NCBI GenBank assembly: GCA_965178125.1
Contig: OZ237761.1
Location: 558,001 to 622,000, forward strand
Origin: Bilabrum cf. latius
Taxonomy: Eukaryota > Bigyra: Bicosoecida > Bigyra > Bicosoecida
DNA: 64,000 nucleotides
Direction: 5' to 3'
Shown one piece after another: positions 42,001 to 52,618 of this stretch; the stretch's first letter is position 1, and each line of letters begins with the position of its first letter. The translations under genes were made by a program, and so were the position numbers. The notes beneath the pieces were generated by a model. It worked only from the letters and a program-made list of their open reading frames with translations. It was not told where the DNA came from and did no database searches.

Positions 42001-42045
42001 AAATCGCGACACCAATGACCTAGTCTGTTGGGACAAACGCTGCAT
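39018..42045 (-). CDS. PAPS/APS reductase-ATP sulfurylase fusion
   Basis: A 797-residue bifunctional sulfate-assimilation enzyme in three exons: 42045-41838, 41549-41469 and 41122-39018. N-terminus: Arg/Ser-rich presequence (TRSLVSRFRQAGVVRR), a likely organelle targeting peptide. Reductase part: VDTLHLFPETHELM, ITGRRRDQGNAR, IFNPMASWSLEDVLAYV and the catalytic ECGIHTR Cys. ATP sulfurylase part: PHGGKLVDLM, FSPLTGFMN-TAG-EEYTSVL, QARNPLHQAHYQLV (QxRNPxHxxH) and FVVGRDMAG. The TAG at 40218 sits where GFMNQ(E/A)DY is common. It would activate sulfate with ATP and reduce the resulting (P)APS to sulfite. The P-loop SGGKDS region of ordinary reductases is not evident; only FATA...WLHTDNVIVDLF stands there. 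It ends in TGA and diverges from the MET10-like gene. Confidence 0.9.
41123..41468 (-). other. intron 2 of the reductase-sulfurylase gene
   Basis: Donor GTGAGA after TGGGTAG, acceptor CCCCCGCAG before CCGTGGAC (minus strand). Joining gives MAWVAVDTLHLFPETH, matching (P)APS reductases. Confidence 0.85.
41550..41837 (-). other. intron 1 of the reductase-sulfurylase gene
   Basis: Donor GTGAGATA after GCGACTG, acceptor TTTTGTTCGCAG before CGTGGC (minus strand). The 81-nt exon between the two introns keeps phase. The exact acceptor is less certain than for intron 2. Confidence 0.7.
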
Positions 42046-42204
42046 TGTAGCTGTTGATAGCCTTCGATAGTGAGCCAAGTCAACGACGCGACAAGTTGCA
42101 ATGCAGTTCCGGTTACAAGTCGCGCGTTTCGCCGCGGCAAGGCGATGCACCCACGGCTGCGACCCACGATGAAACGCTGAAGGGGCTGTATCACAAGGAA
42201 TAAC
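42046..42204. promoter_or_regulatory. shared divergent promoter of two sulfate-assimilation genes
   Basis: Only 159 bp separate the two ATGs of the reductase-sulfurylase fusion (-) and the MET10-like flavoprotein (+). Any promoter here must serve both, implying co-regulation. No specific element recognised. Upstream in-frame non-ATG codons of the minus gene overlap this stretch. Confidence 0.55.
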
Positions 42205-45200
42205 ATGCTAACTTCCGATCAGCTACGATATGGGCTAGCAGGAATGGCCGGAACAATTGCAGTAGGCACTATCGTCCAGCTAGTGCGCGGTATGCAGGCC
42301 AAAAATGCGAAGCAAGCGGGGCGCGTCATCGGTGAGGGCGAAACTCGTCTTCAGTCGAGCAAGGCCCGCTACCACGACGTATTTGCAGATGGATCGTCCG
42401 CTATCGAGGTAACCAGAAAATACATGTAAGTGCGTTGGAAGAGCTGTGACTGTTTCGTGGACTGGCTAAGATTTTGTCGAATCCATGGGCCTCGGCGCCA
42501 GCCCCCTGTGCTGTGGTGACGGCTACGAACCACTCGTGTCAAATTGTCAAAAGCCGGGCTACAGCGCCACCGTACTCTGTGTAATTATGCTGTTGTACTA
42601 TCGTGATAGTAGTGCTGCTACAGTTGCCGTGCAACTCTCCGTTCCATCGAATCTGCTACACCTCCGTGACCTCTCGCAGCGACCAGAGCTTGCCAAGCAC
42701 CATCGAAGTAGCCCGATCTGGGACTCAGCCCGACCAAGCTAGGCCACTTGTGGTCATTAGAGGAGCCGGAAGCGACGGTGCCGCGCTCCTAGGCCCGCTC
42801 GCATCCAAGGCCGCGCTCGATGCGGCAACCTCCCGCGGCGTGGCGGGGCACGTCGAGGGCGTGCTGTCCGCTGGAGGCCGGGTCCTTCTCGCGGGCGGAG
42901 CGGCCGCCGCGGGCGCCCTCGCCGATGGAATCGAGCTCGCCGGCAAACCACTGGAGGCGAGCAGCATTGCGGCCGTTCTCGGAGCAGGTGCTCCGCGGCC
43001 CGCGCAGGGCCTCGCTTGGGTCCCCGACGCTGCCGCCGCCGTGGCCCTCGCCCGGCGGCTGGACCTGGCCGGTTCCGCAATGCGCGGCGTCCGTGTGGCA
43101 CTCGCCGAGACCGTGGAGGAAGCGCGCCTGGCTCTGCCTGGCGTGGGTGCCGCCGCCGCCGCCGCCAGAGGGGCCGCCGCGGGGTCGGTGCTGTTCGTCC
43201 GGGACGGAGCAGGATCCGTGGTGCTTCCTCTCGAGGGAGCCGGCGAGCCGGACGTGGAAGGCGGAGGTGCGGTGGAGTACAGCGGCCACAAGCGGGCGGG
43301 AGTGGTGGTCGTTGTCCCCGCCGTGGGGACGCTCGCCCTCGCGGGGGCAGCGGACGCGCTGGCCGCCTCCAGGGAACTGCGCGTGGGCGTGCTGCGCCTG
43401 CGTGCAGTGCACCCGTTCCCGGCCGACGAGGTCGCAGCAGCCCTCCGCGGGCTGGGCACCAAACCGGAACTGCTCGTGTCCCTGCAGGACTGGACCTCGG
43501 CGGTCCCCACAGGACTAGGGGGCGATGGCGCCGGCCTCGTGTTTGGCCACCAGGATCGAGACGGGGCAGGCGCGGCGGAAGAAGGCGATGAAGACGAGGA
43601 CGAGGACGGGCAGGACGGCAGCAGCGGGGGCATCGAGGACGAGTCCAAGGCCGAGGGCAAGACCGGCGGCGGCGGCGAAGACGAAGAGCATCACGGCGCG
43701 GCTGGCGGTGTGACGAGTGCGAGCGCCGTGTCTCTCGCCAAGGATGAGGACGCTGCGGGACGCGTTGAGGCCGCGTCCGCGCTGGCCTGGCTGCGCGGCG
43801 CCGTGCAGGCCGCGGCCGGTTCCGCTCACGCCGTGTCGGCCGTGGCGCTCCCCGCCCGGGAGTGGGGCCGGGCGCGGGGGCTCCGTCGGCTGCTGGGTGT
43901 GGCATCGAGCAAGCTCACCGATGGTAGCAGCGGGGGGGGCTCCACTGGAGCGGCTGCCGACGTGCAGGCGGTCGCGGGCGAGGTGGTGGCAAGCCGGGGG
44001 ATCGAGGTCGTGAGGCTGCTCGCGGCGCCTGGTTCCGCAGAGCGCGGCGCCGAGGTAGCCGTGGGCGTTGCAACGAGCGGCTCCGCACTCGCGTTTGAGG
44101 CGGGCCTGGCTCCGTGGGCGAGCAACGCTGGCGTGCACCTGCAGTGGCGGGCGCTGGCAACGCGCACCGTTGGTGCGAAGACCCGCCCTCTGTCTGCCTC
44201 GGCTGCGGCCTTCCTGCTGCTGCTGGCCCCCCCCACGGAGATCCTGCTGGTGGACGACCTAGAGGTGGCGGGTTCCGCTGATCTAGGCGCCGCGCTTGGT
44301 TCCGCAGAGGGCGCCGCGCGGCTCCGGATCGTCGATGAGAGGGCCGCCAAGCGCGTGGTGGAGGCGAGGCGCTCCGTGGCTCTGGCCAACGGGGGCACCG
44401 GCGAGGACGGCGGCGATGCGGGAGGGGAAGAAGGGGGGCCGGAAGGAGGTGCTGCTGGTAGTGCTCTCGAGTCGTTGTTGTCCAGAGAGGACGCGGCCTG
44501 CCTGGCAGTCACCGAGGGAGTCGGGCAGAAGGCGCTGGCCCTCTACGCTGCGACCACCCCTCGCATGTCCGTTGAGTTCTCGGGCGGAAGCACAGCCCCC
44601 CTCGGTGCATTGTTGTCTCTAGGAGGCCCTCAGGACGTGCTGGCAGGAGCGGGCCGCGCCAGGACGCTGGTACTAGACGCGGAGGAAGCCGCGGAGGAGG
44701 CGGCCAAGGCGAAGAAGGAGGCCGAGGAGGCCGGCCCCGAGGCGCTGGACGGCTCGGTTCTGGTCCAGAGGGCGCTGCAGAAGGGCGGGCTGGGCGCTTC
44801 ACCGGTCCGCATGAGCAGCGGGCTGTCGGTGGCGTCGGGTGGGACTTCCTCGGTCCCTCCCCTGGCCGATTTCGCGCCCAAGATCGCGGTCAGCGCGCAT
44901 GCCGTGCTCGGACTCAAAGCCGCGGGCCTGGCCGCGGTCGTGGACCCCGAGGCAAAGGCACTGCACGACGGTGCGCTGGGCGTGCTGGGCAGCAGCTCGG
45001 GGATCGAGAGGGACACGGGCTCGAGAGTTTGGGCCGAGGGGGAGCTGGAGGAGATGCTGGCGGAGGGGGGACCAGGGGAGGGCAAGTCCTCGGCAGGGGG
45101 CAGCAGCGGCTCGACGGGGTCGCCGGCCGCCGGGGCGGGGGCGGGGGCGGCTGCGGGTCGGTCGGTGGCTGGCTCTGTCGCGAGCACGGCTCGTCTCTCC

Positions 45201-46883
45201 CGCTCCCTGCGCCTTGTTCCCCTGAGCCAGGGCATCATCTTGCACTCCGCCGCTGCGGCCGATGCGCTTGAGGGCCTAATCCCTACGAGCGCGGTGGCGG
45301 CGGCGTGGGCGGTGGCCGCCGCGGCGTCTGCGTCCAGTGGCCTGGCTCCGGCTCCCGCGTCTGGAGCGGGCACCGACGCGGCCGGTGACGCAAAGCAGGC
45401 GCCTTCCGCGTCGGTGCTTGCCGCCTGGCCGGCCCCGCGATCCGCGCTGCCTGTCGCCACCCTCGCTCTAGAGGAGCAGGCAGCCAAGGAGGCGGCCGAA
45501 GCAGCTGCAGAGGACGCCGACGGCGAGGGCGTTCCCCTGGGCACCAAACCACCGGCCCCGCCCAGCGTGGAATCGAGCCTCAAGGCGGGCGGGGAGGCGC
45601 CCAGGCACCCCGCCATGCCGCTCTTGTTCCCCGAGTCCTTCGGTTCAACGGTGCGGGCGCGACCCGCCGAGGAGGAGGAGGTGTTCGTGGTCAAGGTGCA
45701 GGCCAAGAAGAGGCTCACGCCGGCCGAGTACCAGCGCAACATCTTCCACATCGAGTTCGACACGCGGGGCACCGGGCTCAAGTATGAGATCGGGGCGGCG
45801 CTGGGCGTGTTTGGCCACAACGACCCCAAGGAGGTGGACACGTTCCTGCGGTGGTACGGCGTGGACGGCTCTAAGGCGGTGACCCTGCCACCGCCTGAGC
45901 TCATGGCAGAGGGCGGCGCGGCTCGCGAGCTGCCCCCCGGGTGCGCAGAGACAACGACAGTGCGGAGGGCCTTCACCCAGGTGCTGGACCTGTTCGGAAA
46001 GCCGGGCAAGGCATTCTATGAGAAGCTCGGTGCGTACGCCACGGACGTGGACGAGCGGGTGAGGCTGTTCTATTACGCCACGCAGGAAGGCAAGGAGGGC
46101 TTCCGCAGGCGGGCGGAGGATGAGAACGTGACCTACGCTGACGTGCTGCAGGAGTTCCCATCGGCCTAGCCCCCGCTGCTCGACCTGCTGACGCTCATCC
46201 CCGCGATCAAGCCGAGGCACTACTCCATTGCATCATCGCAGAGGGTTCATCCAGGCTCCGTGCATCTGCTGGTGGTGCTGGTGGACTGGAAAGACTCGCG
46301 GGGCAGGCCGAGGACGGGTCAGTGCACGAGGTACCTGGAGGGGCTGACCGTGGGGGAACAAGTGGCGGTATCCATCAAGCCGTCCGTGATGCTGCTGCCG
46401 CCCGACCACCGGTCCCCCGTGGTGATGGCGGGCCTGGGCACCGGCATGGCACCATTCCGAGCCTTCATCGAGGAGCGGGCGTGGTTCAAGCAGCAGGGCC
46501 AGGAGGTGGGTCCCATGGTGCTGTACTTTGGGGCGAGGCACAGGCACGAGGAGTACCTGTATGGCGACGAGCTGGACGCGTACCATAAGGAGGGAGTGCT
46601 CACGGGCCTGCGCCTGGCCTTCTCTCGCGACCAGCAGCAGAAGGTGTACATCCAGCACCTGATGATGCAGGACCGGGAGATGCTGGCCGAGCTGCTGCTA
46701 GACGAGGTGGGCAAGCACAGGGGGGGCAGGTTCTATCTGTGCGGGCCCACCTGGCCGGAGGGCCCGGTGCAGGATGCCATCGAGAAGAGTTTCCGGGAAG
46801 CCCGCGGCATGAGCGAGCAGGAGAGCGCGAGCACCGTGCAGCAGCTCAAGGAGGACGAGAGGTACATCCTCGAGGTGTACTGA
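42205..46883 (+). CDS. MET10: sulfite reductase flavoprotein subunit, MET10-like
   Basis: A 1474-residue protein from exons 42205-42425 and 42680-46883 (intron GTAAGT...CTCGCAG). The N-terminal two thirds is an Ala/Gly/Glu-rich, PFOR-like region, as in fungal MET10, rather than an FMN flavodoxin. The C-terminal third is a ferredoxin-NADP reductase module: SFGSTVRARPAEEEEVF..., the FAD motif RHYSIASSQ (R-x-Y-S), the NADPH site VVMAGLGTGMAPFRAFIEER, YFGARHRHEEYLYGDEL, YLCGPTWP and the terminal aromatic residue in ILEVY. It passes electrons from NADPH to the sulfite reductase hemoprotein. A TAG at 46167 precedes PPLLDLLTLIPAIKPR. The N-terminal helix (AGMAGTIAVGTIVQLV) could anchor it to a membrane, unlike the yeast enzyme. 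It ends in TGA. Confidence 0.85.
42426..42679 (+). other. intron in the MET10-like gene
   Basis: Donor GTAAGTGC at 42426 and acceptor CTCTCGCAG at 42679, phase 2. It joins a 73-codon first exon, which would otherwise end at TAA, to the long second exon in frame. Confidence 0.7.
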
Positions 46884-47067
46884 GGCACTTAAGGGAGGTC
46901 GTGGGTTTATGTAGTGTTCTACTCCATTCTTCTTCGCACACGTGGCGATTATCTCTTTCGCAGCGTTTCGGACTTGTTTGGCCAATAAAAGTGAACGCAA
47001 CTTTAGATGCGAAAACCAATTTTTCGCCCGTTGGAGTTGTGCGAAGAATTTGTGCAATCAGTGGACT

Positions 47068-49980
47068 ATGGATCAGCTACCTACTACGTTTAAGCGCTCA
47101 ATAGCACCTCCAAATACTGGATTTGGACGCAGCGATCGGGCGGGCGTGTTTATCGGGCGTGATGATGAGCAAGCTCCGCTTGATTTGATGCGGCAGATGG
47201 AGTAGGAGGAAGCAGCTCGATTTGAACGGAAGAGACAGATGCGCGAAGAAAAACGAGCCACTCGCAGGCGTTCTAAGGCTGCTGTTCCAACCAAGCAAGC
47301 TTCGGATGAGCAAATCCCAGAGCCTCCGAAACGCAGCGCGCCGAGTGCGCCTGCTTGTTCGCAAGAGCTAGCGGATGCGACGTCCACAGCGCTGAAATCA
47401 TGCGCTTGTGCAGAGGAAGACAAGGCAGAAGAATCGCGGCAAGCAGCTGGCGGAAGCCCAGGCCAAACGCCTGGGCCTCTCGGCGCGGACGCTGGAACAC
47501 CACCAGCCGAGAGCAAGGCGCCTGGCTTGGACTACTAGGCATCAGATGCAGCTCATCCTGATTTCAGCGTAGCAGACATGGAGAAACCTACAGAAGAGAC
47601 ATAGCACGATTAGGTTGAGCCCCAGGCCGCCGCCTGCGAGATAAACGAGGAGAGGGGGCCGGCCGAGCCTGAGGAATGTAGCGACGACGCCAGCAGTGCC
47701 AGTGCCGCTGGCAGTGCCAGTGGTGATGCCGATGGCAACCCCGACGGAGCAGAGGAGCACGGCACGGCCCGGCTGCTTCAGTCCACGGAAGAGCGTCTCC
47801 GCATGCAGATCCGCACGGCCTACAACAAGGCAGAGGCCGCCCGCCGCGAGATGATCGCGCTTGAGAGCCAGCACGAGCGGCAGATCCTCACGCTCAAGCG
47901 GCAGCTGCAAGGAGTCAGGCGAAAGTACAACACACTCCGGGCGGCGGCCTCGGACCCCGAGAAAGAAGCCATCCGGAGGATCGAGGAGGCGCAGCGAACC
48001 TTCATGAAGCAGAGGCAGCAGGCAGAGGAGCGCACCGCAAGGGACCTCATGAGGGCCCACGCGGCGGGGGCGGCGGCCGTGGCACAGGCCCGCATGCTCG
48101 CAGCCAAGCGGTGCGCCAAGGTGGCCAAACAGGCGGAGCAGGGCGCGGCGGAGAGCCAGGCAGACGCCGAGGCCCGGCTAGAGGCGGTCCGCGAGGAGTG
48201 GGAAGACATGCTCTCGGCGGCCAAGCGGGCACACGAAGAAGACGCAGCCAAGTGGGAGGACAGGGCACTGCTGCTGCAGGAGCAGCACGACGCGGAGGTG
48301 AAGGCCCTCAGGGAACAACGGGAGGAGGGGGTGAGGCGGGCGCATGAGACCGCCGCCGCCGCGGTAGAAGCCGCCAAGGAACAAGCGAGGGTGGCCAGGG
48401 AGCAGGCCGAGAGGCAGGCCACCGCTGCCGAGGAGCAGGCCAGCGCCAAGGTCAGCGAGGCATCCCTGCAGGCCCAGAGGTAGCTCGAGGCGGCCGAGGC
48501 AAGGGCGGCCGCAGAGGTGGCTAGGGTGGAGCGCCAGTACGCAGAGGCCCAGGCTCAAATGCGGGAGGAGCACAGGCAGGCCATGCAGCAGGCGGCAGAG
48601 GCCAAGCGGGCCTCGGTGTACCGGGCCCGCGACTCGGAGGCGGCTCGCGCCAAGGCCGCCGTGGAGCAGGCCAGGAAAGAGGGGTCCACCAGGCTGCGGG
48701 CGGCCGTGGAGGCCAGGGAACAAGCGGAGCGGGAGCTCGAGGAACAGCTTGAGGAAACGAGGGGCAGGGCACAGCTGGCCGAGCGCGCGCTGGAAGAGGC
48801 CAGGGGGACCTGGCAGCAGGAGAGGAACTCCCTAGAGTCCGGTCTGAAGGACTCGCGGGAGGAAATTGCGAGGATGCAGGCAGAGCTAGACCACGCACGT
48901 GCCGGTTCGGAGGCCTAGAGCCTGCGCGAAAAGGAGCTGCAAGAGAAGATCCAGGGCCTGAGAAGCAGCGTGGAAGCCTTAAAGACGGAGAAATCGAAGC
49001 TCCAGGGAGAGCTAGAGGCTGCGAGCGCAAGTCTACAAGAGGAAAAGGACGCAGGAGCGGCTGCAGACCGCGAGAGAGACGAGTCCGAGGGCGTGCTGCT
49101 GGCCCGCATAGACGCTCTCGAGAAGCAGCTCCAAGAGGCCAACGCTGGAAGGGACATGGAGAGACAGAGGGCGGACGCAGCCGTGGCGGCGGCTGCGGCA
49201 CGAGAAGAAGGTGCCAAGCAGGCCAAGGACGGGCAGAAGCTGGCAGAGCAAGACGCCGGGCACGCGAGGTCTCAGCTGCTGGCGCTGGGCAAGCGCGTGG
49301 AAGTGCTGAGCGGAGTGCTGCAAGAGGCCAAGAGGAGAGGAGAGCTGTCTCGCGCCATGCAGGACCGGGCCTCTGCGGGACTTCTAGAGGCGGAAAAGGA
49401 GGCTGCGCTTGCGGAGGCGAGGCGGCTGGCGGCAGAAGCAGGCGAGCTGGCCGGTCACCGCAATCCTCAGCAGCGGATCAAGTACGTGCAGCAGCTCAAA
49501 CAGGAGAACCATGAGCTAAGGCAGCAGTTGGTGCGACTCAGGGCCAGGACGAAGTCTGCTTCTGCTGCCGGCAAGAAGCGATCCGGGAGTAGGGGTGCTG
49601 CTCCCGCTGGGGCTGGGGCTGGTGTTGGGGGTGGTGCACCATCGGTACACAAGGCAAGTGCGGCTTCCCAGGGTAGCTCCTTCGGTTCTTCCATTGCCGG
49701 GGAGGGTGACAATGGGGGAGTAGATTCAGTTCCGGTGTCTTAGATCGCCGGATCCATCGGGGCTGCTCTTGAGGGGGCCGAGGCGTGCGTGAGGGAGTCG
49801 GGGGCTGCACCAAGTTCCGGGGCCTCTGTCGTGAAGAGGATCCGGTTAAAGGTCAAAGGTGGGGCAAAGAGTGGCGAGGTAATAGGCAAGGGGAAGGTGG
49901 CAGGCCGGGAGTCGGGAGCAAGCAGGGGATTGCGGGCCACGCAAACGAATGTTCGTGGACGTTTCGCGGGACGATCCTGA
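47068..49980 (+). CDS. long coiled-coil protein with HMMR-like C-terminal motif
   Basis: A 970-residue protein joined across in-frame TAGs (47203, 47536, 47602, 47611, 48481, 48916, 49741) and ending in TGA 49978-49980. A short N-terminal conserved-looking stretch (FKRSIAPPNTGFGR) is followed by a disordered acidic part, then an almost continuous coiled coil from about 47.8 to 49.4 kb rich in Ala, Glu, Arg and Gln. Near the end, NPQQRIKYVQQLKQENHELR resembles the motif found near the C-terminus of hyaluronan-mediated motility receptor (HMMR) and kinesin-associated proteins. A centrosomal or basal-body role is plausible, in keeping with the MAPK15-like kinase, but coiled coils give many false likenesses. 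Confidence 0.75.
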
Positions 49981-50192
49981 ATCAGATTCTTGATGGAGGT
50001 TTCAACGCGACCTCTTTTTTGTGGCTCTGTCGTCGAACTGTAGCAACAGACACATTTTTTGACTCGGCTGCGCATTTTGTGGCGGACTTCCGGTGCGACC
50101 ACGCGTTGCGACTGACTGCGACGCAGCGAACCGAAGTGCTTGATTCGTCGACGGTTCACCAGCGACTTAATTCTCTTCATTTCGAAGCCTAA

Positions 50193-51024
50193 ATGGATCC
50201 AGCTCCTGCACCCCCTGCGGCTGGCGCTGTCCGCGTTGCAATTGGAGGCACTAACGGATTCCCTGAGTAAGACAAGCGGTCGATGCATCGGTTCGACTGG
50301 CAGCTGCGCTACTTAGGCCTATTTCGGAATGCAGAAGATCGCTAGTCCTGCCGATGCAGCAAAGCCAGAATGCTTCCGCGCAGTCTCCGTTGGATCCTTC
50401 TTTTATTCTCAGAAAGGATGGCATGGTGCTCGTGCACGATGCTATCAGGCGTGACTTTCCCAGATTGATTGCAGCTATAGAGAAAGCCAACCCAGACCAA
50501 GACTGGTAGTTTCGCAACTTGGCCGAATGGTACGTGAAGTACTTCCAAGCTTCCGTTCATTCACACCATGGTTAGCATACTTTATCGCTTTGTGCACTTT
50601 TCATGATGATTGATGCAGGACCCGAGCAATTCACGCGCTGCAGGCTCCCCAACCCACCAACCTTCCCTCGAATCTCGTGCAGCTCGCCACGAAACATACC
50701 CCTCACGCCCCCAACGATCCACAACCAACCCCAAATACGATGTTCCTACTTTGTCTCACAGACGTCGAAGAGGAGGTGTTCTACCCTTGGCTCAGCAAGC
50801 GATGCACAGTCCCTGCGAAGATGACGACCGACCACGGCGACCTTCTCGAGAGGATGGCGAAGATAGAAGAGGGCCTCCTTGCCCTCGTGAAAAAGTCCTG
50901 CGGCGGGACTGCAGCCGACAGCACATCGGCTGCCGACATGCAGGCAGCCCGCCGGGCTGCCATCCCCGTGCTGGCGGGCCAGGTGCGTGACCTTGAGGCC
51001 CCCCCCCGCTACGGTAATAAATAA
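50193..51024 (+). CDS. hemerythrin (HHE) domain protein, cut off by the viral element
   Basis: Exons 50193-50266, 50335-50570 and 50762-51024; introns GTAAGAC...GAATGCAG (68 nt) and GTTAGC...CTCACAG (191 nt). The spliced product has the iron-ligand pattern of a four-helix HHE domain: LVHDAIRRDFPRLI (first His), FQASVHSHHDVEEEVFYPWL (HH-x2-EEE) and TTDHGDLLERMAKI (DH). The fourth helix, expected after VRDLEA with H-x-x-x-E residues, is missing: the frame runs into PPRYGNK and a TAA just where GC-rich DNA turns AT-rich. One TAG at about 50509 (DQDW-TAG-FRNL) is sense. I infer disruption of a working oxygen- or iron-binding protein by the element. Alternatively the element sits in an intron opened by GGTAAT at 51013. 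Confidence 0.75.
50267..50334 (+). other. intron 1 of the hemerythrin gene
   Basis: 68-nt GTAAGAC...GAATGCAG intron, phase 2, joining GFP-GA to A-AGATCG (GFPERSL). Without it the frame meets TAA at once. Confidence 0.7.
50571..50761 (+). other. intron 2 of the hemerythrin gene
   Basis: 191-nt intron, donor GTTAGC and acceptor TTGTCTCACAG. Splicing rebuilds the ligand motif HHDVEEEVFYPW. Confidence 0.8.
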
Positions 51025-51108
51025 ATTTATTCCCTTCGGTTAAGGATGATTAACATCATCAATAGTTCCAGTCCATCAGAGCTAAAGCTCTTCAGTCCGT
51101 TCCACTCC

Positions 51109-51131
51109 TTTTGGAGCTAGTCGCTCCAAAA
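51109..51131. repeat. 9-bp inverted repeat (hairpin) near the left end
   Basis: TTTTGGAGC (51109-51117) and GCTCCAAAA (51123-51131) are perfect inverted copies around a 5-nt loop. A second hairpin, AGAGCT-AA-AGCTCT, lies at 51078-51091. Confidence 0.85.
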
Positions 51132-51212
51132 GTCAAGGTGATCCTCTTCATACTGCTACTTCATATAACTGCTTTATCCTTCTAATTATATAAAATCAAT
51201 TATATATAAAAC

Positions 51213-51345
51213 TCTATACGATGACCATATCCATACTTTGGGTATATATTATAGTAAGTTCTAATCAAAACGTGGATGTAGCCCTCTTGTGAAGGTGTTA
51301 TGGGACTCTAGCCATTTTCTAGCCAAAAGTTCCATCACTTTATGG
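51213..51345. repeat. dispersed viral intergenic repeat, copy 1
   Basis: Shares blocks with copies 2 and 3 in the same order: TATACGATG(A/G)C(C/T)ATATCCA, then AAAACGTGGATG, then TTGTGAAGGTG, then AGTTCCATCACTTTA. Diverged from the other two but clearly homologous. Confidence 0.85.
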
Positions 51346-51597
51346 GACTCCATTATTCAACCTTCTAAACTACCTTCATTATACCCCCTTATCCTCGCTT
51401 ATACCTTCACAAATGGAACCAAACGCGTGTATTATGATTGATGGGTAAAATTCTAAGGCTACCCCCTTGAAATGGCATTTAAGGGCTGAAGTAGTAATTT
51501 AAATATTATTTTGAGGGTTATAATAGCATCTAAATATATAAATATGTGTATAATTATAAATATATGGCGTAGAATGATAAAATGAGGTAGTAATTGA

Positions 51598-51654
51598 TAC
51601 TTTCCAAAGTAGGTTCATACTTTCCAAAGTATCTTCATACTTTTTGAAGTATGG
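51598..51654. repeat. three 20-bp iterons
   Basis: Units start at 51598, 51618 and 51638, each containing CATACTTT...AAGTA, which can fold as ACTTT-CC-AAAGT. The third unit is diverged. The spacing suggests protein-binding iterons, for example a replication origin. Confidence 0.6.
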
Positions 51655-52055
51655 CACAAAATCGCAATAGTGGCTTTAATGGACAACTGAAATTGAATAT
51701 GAATATTTAGATTCATCATTTAATATTAAATGTGGCTCTTTAACCGGATGACATTGAATATGAATAATCAAGTTCACATTTGATTTGAACCTGAATATTG
51801 GAATTCACGATTTCTTAGGAAATATGAGGGTCTAACCAACAGGATTTAATATTAAATTTTAAGCCTTTATTAAGGGTGTATATGCTTAGGATATTACTTT
51901 ATATAATAATCAATATAATTTTCACCATCCACAGGCGGTTATTGTGGGTTAATCCATCAACTGAATAACGGTCGGGCACTCCTTTAAGTATTGGGCAAAA
52001 TAAAATGGATTAAAGGCAAAATAATATAAAATAATATAAGATAATATATAATAAT

Positions 52056-52589
52056 ATGACGGTAGATTATAAAAACTCTAAAATATACAAGCTCTATTGT
52101 GTTGAAGACCCTTCTATTTGTTTCATTGGGGGCACAGCTTAGACGCTATTATCCACGGTTAAAGCTCTTCATAAGCAAAGCAAAAAATTAGATACGGTAG
52201 AACGAAAAGGATTACAGACAACTTATGAGATAGAAATCTTAGAAAAGTATCCCTGTGAGTGTATCAATGAACTAAATAAACGAATAGGTTATTGGTAGCA
52301 ATAGTATCCATCTTGTATTAAGAAAAAATAGCCTAAAGTGAGAGATAGACATCAATATTATTTAGACAACAAAGACCATATTAAAAAAATGACTAAGAAA
52401 TACAGAAAAGAAAACAAACAAAAAATGATTGAATACGACAGACAATACCGAAAGGATAACGAAGCCAAAATAAAAGCAAAAACCCAATGTCCTATTTGTG
52501 AGGCTGTTGTTAATAAATACAAGCTTAAGCAACATCAAGCAACGAAACAATGTCAAGCAATTAAAGCAAAATAGACGCCTAGCGACTAA
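52056..52589 (+). CDS. GIY-YIG endonuclease-like protein with C2H2 zinc finger
   Basis: A 177-residue protein with in-frame TAGs (52140, 52299, 52305, 52329, 52572) and a TAA stop at 52587. The N-terminus KIYKLYC...SICFIGGTAQTLL is a degenerate GIY-YIG core (kIYKI...YIGST), and WQQQYPSC resembles the later conserved block of the virophage/large-virus version. A basic helix (RQYRKDNEAKIKAK) leads to a zinc finger CPICEAVVNKYKLKQHQATK. The tyrosines of a canonical active site are partly replaced (SICFIGG), so activity is uncertain. This protein type is common in virophages, Polinton-like viruses and giant viruses. No motif like the strong promoter of later genes precedes it. Confidence 0.75.
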
Positions 52590-52618
52590 ATATAAATATA
52601 TACTGATCCTAACGCCGG

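Larger units (their letters stand above)
51025..52055. other. non-coding left flank of the viral element
   Basis: About 1 kb without a supportable ORF. It holds two hairpins near 51078-51131, a copy of the dispersed repeat (51213-51345), an array of three 20-bp units (51598-51654) and looser repeats of TTGAATATGAAT type at about 51692 and 51751. It looks like a terminal or origin region. Confidence 0.55.
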
